A stretch of DNA of 8,757 nt from Planctomycetaceae bacterium. GTDB lineage: Bacteria > Planctomycetota > Planctomycetia > Pirellulales > Thermoguttaceae. The stretch is from the NCBI GenBank assembly GCA_031274385.1, contig JAISQH010000562.1, positions 1 through 8,757 on the forward strand. Direction: 5' to 3'. Both the position numbers and the translations under genes were made by a program. Within the stretch, counting starts at the first letter, position 1, and each line of letters starts with the position of its first letter. The notes below the pieces were generated by a model that saw nothing but the letters and a program-made list of their open reading frames with translations, had not been told where the DNA came from and ran no database searches. Positions 4,648 through 8,757 of this stretch are shown here, piece after piece.

Positions 4648-6102
4648 ATGATGAAAAAATTATCAAGGATTGTTTTTCTGTTTATGCTTTTTGCAACTTT
4701 ATCAATTGAAGCGGTGGAAAGCGATAAACCGAACATTATTTTCATTTTGACGGACGATCAGGGTTGGTCGGAAAGTTCGGTGTTGATGCATCCCGACCAA
4801 CCGTATTCACAGGAACTCTATTTTTCAACGCCGTCAATGGAACGTTTGGCAGCGCAAGGACGGCGTTTTTCGAACGGATACGCACCGGCTCCTATTTGTA
4901 CACCGACACGCCGCGCTTTGCTGGTTGGAATGACGACGGCACGAACTCGCGGTTCCGAATTTAAAAGCGAATTCGATCCCCGTCACCATCTGACAATTCC
5001 GCAGGCACTCAAAAAAGTTGATCCGAATTATCGTTGCGCTCATTTCGGAAAATGGGGAGAACAAATGATTGCCAAACCTGACGAAGTCGGTTATGATGAA
5101 AGCGATGGAGATACGGGGAATCTGACAGGCAACGGCGGTAATGGTGACAAAATTGATCTGAAACAATTTCCTTCTGCAACAAACGAAGACCCGAAGTTGA
5201 TGTTCAGTCTGGTGAAACGGTCTATCGATTTTATGGAACGACAAACACAGGCGGGAAAACCGTTTTATTTGCAACTGAGTTGTTACGCCGCCCATTATCA
5301 ACTTCAAGCGACCGAGACAACAGCAAAGAAATATGAACGAAAAAGTGCCGCACCGCGTGATTTTCCACCGATTTTCGCTGCGATGGTGGAAGAGATGGAC
5401 AAAGGAATCGGTCAGGTTTTGGATGCGGTTGAAAAATTGGGCATTGCTGAAAAAACGTACATTATTCTCGGTGCGGATAACGGAGGTTCGCCGCACACTC
5501 ATGTCGGACTCCAACGCCGGGAAACTCTTGTTCCGCAATCGCCGAATTATCCGCTTCTCGGTTATAAACAAGAACTTCGTGAAGGCGGAATTCGTGTACC
5601 GTTTATTGTCAAAGGTCCGGGTATTGCCGCCAATTCATGGTCTTACGAACCGGTTGCCCACTACGATTTGCTGCCGACATTCGTTGATTTGGCAGGAGGC
5701 GATGTTGCCTCTCTTGCAAGTTCCGGCGCAAAACTCGACGGCGGAAGTATCAAAACATTGCTGTTGGAAGGAAAAGGCGAAGTCAAACGTGCCGTACCGG
5801 GTTTGGTGTTTCACCGTCCCGACAAAGGTGTTTCAGCCTTTCGTTCCGGCGATTATAAAATTTTTCACGATTGGAATAAAAACAAAACGTTTTTGTACAA
5901 TTTGACGAAAGATATTGGCGAACAACATGATCTTGCCGAAAAAGAACCGGAAAAACTGAACGAATTAAAAAAGATTTTGTTCGATTATCTTGAAACCGTC
6001 AACGCGGAACCGTATTCAAGAGAGAAAATTCAGGAATTGCGGCAAAAACAACAACGTATTGCCGAAAACAAAAAAAAACGTGAAAAGGAGAATTCTCAAT
6101 GA
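4648..6102 (+). CDS. Secreted sulfatase 2, arylsulfatase-like (formylglycine type)
   Basis: The 484-residue S1-family sulfatase has a signal peptide in residues 1-22 (MMKKLSRIVFLFMLF..., cleavage near IEA-VES). ATG 4648 and ATG 4651 are adjacent and neither has a clear Shine-Dalgarno, so translation may depend on the gene 58 nt upstream. Metal ligands are D36-D37 (LTDDQGW) and D277-N278 (GADNGGSP). C84 in CTPTR is the formylglycine precursor. K135 in GKWG, H216 in AAHYQ and K307 before LREGGIRVPF are conserved contacts. The DNGG and EGGIRVP signatures place it nearer arylsulfatases than the iduronate-type sulfatase 1. A Gly/Asn-rich loop (GNLTGNGGNGD, around residues 159-169) and a basic, coiled C-terminal tail (EKIQELRQKQ onward) are notable. 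Its stop overlaps the start of sulfatase 3. Substrate unknown. Confidence 0.93.
   Translation: MMKKLSRIVFLFMLFATLSIEAVESDKPNIIFILTDDQGWSESSVLMHPDQPYSQELYFSTPSMERLAAQGRRFSNGYAPAPICTPTRRALLVGMTTARTRGSEFKSEFDPRHHLTIPQALKKVDPNYRCAHFGKWGEQMIAKPDEVGYDESDGDTGNLTGNGGNGDKIDLKQFPSATNEDPKLMFSLVKRSIDFMERQTQAGKPFYLQLSCYAAHYQLQATETTAKKYERKSAAPRDFPPIFAAMVEEMDKGIGQVLDAVEKLGIAEKTYIILGADNGGSPHTHVGLQRRETLVPQSPNYPLLGYKQELREGGIRVPFIVKGPGIAANSWSYEPVAHYDLLPTFVDLAGGDVASLASSGAKLDGGSIKTLLLEGKGEVKRAVPGLVFHRPDKGVSAFRSGDYKIFHDWNKNKTFLYNLTKDIGEQHDLAEKEPEKLNELKKILFDYLETVNAEPYSREKIQELRQKQQRIAENKKKREKENSQ
6085..6102 (+). promoter_or_regulatory. Ribosome site and ATGA overlap coupling sulfatases 2 and 3
   Basis: AAGGAG (6085-6090) sits 8 nt before ATG 6099, inside the last codons of sulfatase 2. 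The ATGA at 6099-6102 holds both the start of sulfatase 3 and the TGA of sulfatase 2. This is a standard arrangement for translational coupling and fixes the sulfatase 3 start. Confidence 0.85.
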
Positions 6103-7685
6103 AAAATTTTATTTTGACAAGCCTAACATTTTATGTTTTCACTGTTGCCATTTTACTGTCAGCAAACGCCGTTATTTATGCGGCAGAAAACAATGAGTTA
6201 AATGAGTCAAATCAACCGAACGTTCTGTTTATCATGGTTGACGAAATGCGAGCCGATGCGTTGGGTTGCGCAACGGAAAAGTCGGTTTATCAAACACCGG
6301 CATTAGACCGCCTCGCTTCCGAAGGAACACGGTTTGCCCAAACTTATACGGTTGCAGCGGTTTGTGTTTCTTCCCGTTACAGTTTTTTTACGTCACGTTA
6401 TTCGCATGTTCACGGAGCAACTCATAACGATACTTCAATTCGAACGGCTCAGATTTTGTTTCCGGGTATTATGAAACATCTCGGTTATCAAACAGCAATT
6501 TCAGGAAAGTTACATTTTCACCCGCAAAATCAGGATTACGATTTCGATTATTTCTGGTCGTTCAGCAACGAAGGACCGAAGAAGTTGGAAACATGGCCCC
6601 AATATCTCACGGCAAAACACGGCAATATCGTACGTCAAGCAAAAGAGAAACCGTTTCCAAATGATCCGCTTGGCGGTGATCTTGGAAAACTTTCGTATCC
6701 CAAAGAAGATACGCAATCGTTTTGGATCACCGACCGGGCAATCGAATTTTTCAATATTCGTGACAAATCGAAACCGTTTTTCCTTTTCGTCAGTTATTTG
6801 GAACCGCATAGCCCTTCGCATTTGGCGGAACCTTATTGGAGTCAATATGAGGAAAAGCGGAAAAATGTTGAATTGTCGCCGACTTTTGTTCCGGGCAAAG
6901 AATCCGTAACAGGTAATACCGGAGCCGGTAATTCCGGTAACAATGTTAGTTCTCGGAAACGCCACTGGGTTTCTGATTCGGAAATTGCCAAAGCCATGAC
7001 CGCCGCTTATCATGTCAAAGTCAAACATGTCGATGATTGTATTGAACGTTTACTTGACGGATTGAAAAAAGCAGGCTTGGAAAAGGACACGCTCATTGTG
7101 TTCACGTCGGATCACGGAAACATGCTCGGCGATCACAACCGATGGTTCAAAGGCGTTCCGTATGAAGGTTCAACCCGAATCCCGCTGATTATTAAAGTAC
7201 CGCAACATTCGTCTTTTGCCGAAACATTTAATCACGGAAAAATTGTACAAGAACTCGTTGAAAGTATTGACGTCATGCCGACCATTCTCGACCTCATCGG
7301 CAAACCGCTTCCAACTGATCCCGGTTTTCAAGGAAAAAGTCTAACGCAACTTGTTGCCGGAAAAGCAACTGATTGGAAAAACCTCGTTTTTTCGGAACGA
7401 ACCGGAATTTTTGTTCGTTCCGGCAAATACAAATTGATTCAAAACGATCCGGCATTGGGCGGAAAATACGAGTTGTACGATTTGGAAGTTGATCCTCGTG
7501 AAACAAAGGATTTGAGTAACGATCCGGCATTGCAAACCGTAATTGAAAATCTGAAACAAAAACTTGATTCATGGCAAAAGGACGATCCGGCGGTTCCGAA
7601 CTATCCCGGTCTCGAACCAAAGTTCGCTCCCGAAAAGCAGGAACCAAAAAATAACCAACGTCGCCAAAGACAAGCCAATCGTTAA
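6099..7685 (+). CDS. Secreted sulfatase 3 with a non-standard CxSxR active-site motif
   Basis: The 528-residue S1-family sulfatase has a signal peptide in residues 1-29 (cleavage near IYA-AEN). D48-E49 (MVDEMRADALG) and D338-H339 (TSDHGNMLGDH) are the expected metal ligands. The modifiable cysteine C89 lies in CVSSR, with Ser where nearly all relatives have Pro or Ala. K137 (SGKLHF) and H237 (EPHSPSH) are typical contacts. The C-terminal part (GKYKLIQNDP...ELYDLEVDPRETKDL) is the usual sulfatase sub-domain. A low-complexity Gly/Asn/Ser insertion lies around residues 269-283, and the C-terminus is a basic Gln/Arg tail (NNQRRQRQANR). It is translationally coupled to sulfatase 2, so the two products probably act on the same glycan. 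No maturase (FGE or anSME) gene is in the window. Substrate unknown. Confidence 0.92.
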   Translation: MKNFILTSLTFYVFTVAILLSANAVIYAAENNELNESNQPNVLFIMVDEMRADALGCATEKSVYQTPALDRLASEGTRFAQTYTVAAVCVSSRYSFFTSRYSHVHGATHNDTSIRTAQILFPGIMKHLGYQTAISGKLHFHPQNQDYDFDYFWSFSNEGPKKLETWPQYLTAKHGNIVRQAKEKPFPNDPLGGDLGKLSYPKEDTQSFWITDRAIEFFNIRDKSKPFFLFVSYLEPHSPSHLAEPYWSQYEEKRKNVELSPTFVPGKESVTGNTGAGNSGNNVSSRKRHWVSDSEIAKAMTAAYHVKVKHVDDCIERLLDGLKKAGLEKDTLIVFTSDHGNMLGDHNRWFKGVPYEGSTRIPLIIKVPQHSSFAETFNHGKIVQELVESIDVMPTILDLIGKPLPTDPGFQGKSLTQLVAGKATDWKNLVFSERTGIFVRSGKYKLIQNDPALGGKYELYDLEVDPRETKDLSNDPALQTVIENLKQKLDSWQKDDPAVPNYPGLEPKFAPEKQEPKNNQRRQRQANR

Positions 7686-8140
7686 AAATTTGTAACAATC
7701 CTTACTGTCCCTATCCGCAGATTCAGCCGAGCTGCAAAGTTTAAGGGAACTTCTTGTATGATATTTTATTCACCGCACTTTCCCAAAATTTTACGTAACG
7801 GCAATCAGGAGTTTTAGCTGTTCGATCATTTTTTGCGGGTTGTCTTGTTTTTGAATCTTAGGGGATTCTACTTCGGTCGACATTTTTTGTTTATTAATGT
7901 TCCGGCAAGTTTGCTCGGCAGTACAAAATGTCAACATACTTTATATTTGCCCCATTATTCTTTCGGTTTTTATCGCAGTTCGTTTGTGGCGCACCATCAC
8001 CACTTGGATTCACGCTGCGAAATTCTCAGACGATTTCCGTACTGTTTTTTACCATCTTCAACAAATAGCCGGTACGTAACCTGTGGTCGAACATCGGAGC
8101 CACAACAATGATGCCGTATCTTTTAGGAAAGAGAGACTGT
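7686..8140. other. Gene-poor region after sulfatase 3, possibly containing decayed coding sequence
   Basis: No convincing gene or terminator is visible. TTAAGGGAACTTCT at 7741-7754 matches one end of the inverted-repeat element at 2219-2352. On the minus strand, 7883-7791 encodes a hydrophilic 30-residue frame (MSTEVESPKIQKQ...) without a ribosome site. Also on the minus strand, 8122-7997 is an open stretch without ATG reading VTYRLFVEDGKKQYGNRLRI, which looks protein-like but runs into TGA. On the + strand, 7897-8079 gives a hydrophobic frame that may be only the antisense of that fragment. I read this as eroded gene remnants of unknown family. Confidence 0.35.
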
Positions 8141-8147
8141 AACACTG

Positions 8148-8176
8148 TTGACATAACAATAAAGTTCGGATACAAT
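8148..8176 (+). promoter_or_regulatory. Sigma-70-type promoter upstream of the last gene
   Basis: TTGACA (8148-8153), a 17-bp spacer and TACAAT (8171-8176) form a near-perfect housekeeping promoter, with a predicted start near 8183. The first ATG with a ribosome site is 8419, giving an untranslated leader of about 235 nt. It contrasts with the sigma-54 promoters of the sulfatase units. Confidence 0.65.
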
Positions 8177-8183
8177 TTTATTT

Positions 8184-8199
8184 AGACAATCCATTGTCT
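8184..8199. promoter_or_regulatory. Operator-like palindrome at the predicted transcription start
   Basis: AGACAAT-CC-ATTGTCT is a perfect 7-bp dyad with a 2-nt spacer, beginning at about +1 of the promoter at 8148-8176. The spacer is too short for a good RNA hairpin, so a repressor dimer site is the more natural reading. No regulator gene is in the window, and the function is inferred from position. Confidence 0.4.
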
Positions 8200-8418
8200 T
8201 TTAGGTGGTTGGGAAATTGGAGAAAATTAGGAATGAACAAAACACAATTATACACAAAATTCCAACCCATTTAGTCCAATCTTTTTGGAAAGTGCAGTTA
8301 CTTTTCTGTGAATTATTTTGTTAAAAAACAGCATTAACAATTAGATAACTTTGTAGTGACTTAGAGAAACGGTCTAATAAATTTAACAACAAAAAACTTC
8401 AACGAAAGGATGTTACAA
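8200..8418 (+). other. Long AT-rich leader before the last gene
   Basis: The stretch has no ORF of note and no recognised riboswitch. A weaker promoter-like pair (TTGTTA 8318-8323, TAGATA 8342-8347, 18-bp spacing) could shorten the leader. No sigma-54 box is present here. Confidence 0.35.
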
Positions 8419-8757
8419 ATGAGAAAACATTCAAACAACCAAATTTACAACATGTTAAACCGTATGTTAAACTATGTATTAAAATGGACGCGGCTCACAA
8501 GTTCTAGCGATTGCGGTGTTAGCCGTTATCGTTCGGGTTTTGCTTTTATCGATCTTGTCGTTATCGCAGCTTTCTGCGTTCTGATTACGCTGATTGTTTC
8601 GTGTTCAAAGGTAGAAAAACCGACCACGGGAAATTCGGCGGCGACGAATACTGAAAATACCGACCTTCAAACCGATGAAAATTTAGCAACGGTATCATAC
8701 GAAACAACCAGTACTGACAAACAATCGTGGATCAAATTTCTCGAAGAAAAAATGTTG
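8419..8757 (+). CDS. Hypothetical protein with prepilin-like and lipobox N-terminus, 3'-truncated by the window
   Basis: AAGGA (8406-8410) lies 8 nt before ATG 8419; 113 residues are visible and the frame is open at the window edge. Residues 1-39 are a long basic leader with a small internal repeat (MLNRMLNYVL). G40-FAFID then imitates a prepilin G-FTLVE site with Asp45 in place of Glu5, followed by a hydrophobic stretch (LVVIAAFCVLITLIV) that ends in a lipobox-like I59-V60-S61-C62. A Thr/Asn/Glu-rich linker follows (residues 65-95), then the start of a domain (DKQSWIKFLEEKML). It is probably exported, either as a lipoprotein with an extended leader or as a diverged pseudopilin. The family is not recognisable from this part. 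It has its own sigma-70-type promoter. Confidence 0.7.
   Translation, partial: MRKHSNNQIYNMLNRMLNYVLKWTRLTSSSDCGVSRYRSGFAFIDLVVIAAFCVLITLIVSCSKVEKPTTGNSAATNTENTDLQTDENLATVSYETTSTDKQSWIKFLEEKML

Noticed and set aside
4834..5571. 245-codon minus-strand ORF
   Set aside because: It lies wholly antisense to sulfatase 2, whose motifs prove the + frame; its Arg/Phe/Ile-rich sequence is typical of a shadow.
6510..7028. 172-codon minus-strand ORF
   Set aside because: It is antisense to the core of sulfatase 3 and has no independent coding evidence.
7833..8111. 92-codon + strand ORF in the region after sulfatase 3
   Set aside because: It has no ribosome site, a composition rich in His/Phe/Ser/Arg and no motif. 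It overlaps other equally open frames on both strands, so I treat the region as degenerate.

Overview
The window most likely comes from a planctomycete (Planctomycetota, Pirellulales-like). This is inferred from protein content: a DUF1559 prepilin-like surface protein followed by a small transthyretin-like lipoprotein, three secreted formylglycine sulfatases, a class II ribonucleotide reductase tail and sigma-54 promoters. The DNA is moderately AT-rich, which would fit a host- or gut-associated lineage, but the sequence does not prove this. Every confident gene is on the + strand.

Layout. Positions 3-116 are the 3' end of an adenosylcobalamin-dependent ribonucleotide reductase (zinc-ribbon tail). 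About 236-641 is a regulatory cassette: a 29-bp palindrome, a sigma-54 promoter, a 5'-terminal stem-loop, and the first ~45 codons of a DUF1559-type gene whose body is missing. Sulfatase 1 (788-2188, iduronate-2-sulfatase-like) follows. Positions 2219-2352 are a MITE-like inverted-repeat element. A second, intact copy of the cassette (about 2397-2848) carries a perfect-consensus sigma-54 promoter and leads into the complete DUF1559 gene (2702-4027). After it come a lipoprotein (4134-4589), sulfatase 2 (4648-6102) and sulfatase 3 (6099-7685, overlapping by 4 nt). A ~730-bp gene-poor stretch holds possible decayed minus-strand coding sequence and a sigma-70 promoter with an operator-like palindrome. 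The window closes inside a new gene (8419-8757+) whose N-terminus looks like a diverged prepilin signal fused to a lipobox.

How it may work. Both cassette copies put sulfatases downstream of a sigma-54 promoter with an upstream palindrome 140-200 bp away, the normal position for an activator (bEBP) site. This suggests a coordinately activated system for desulfating sulfated glycans, linked to a surface pseudopilin and a lipoprotein. The intact DUF1559 gene also carries a G10 homopolymer in codons 24-27. Stops lie in both alternative frames within a few codons after the tract, which is the architecture of a phase-variable ON/OFF switch. The first cassette looks like a duplicated promoter-leader captured in front of sulfatase 1.

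No rRNA, tRNA, CRISPR array, transposase or convincing rho-independent terminator was seen.
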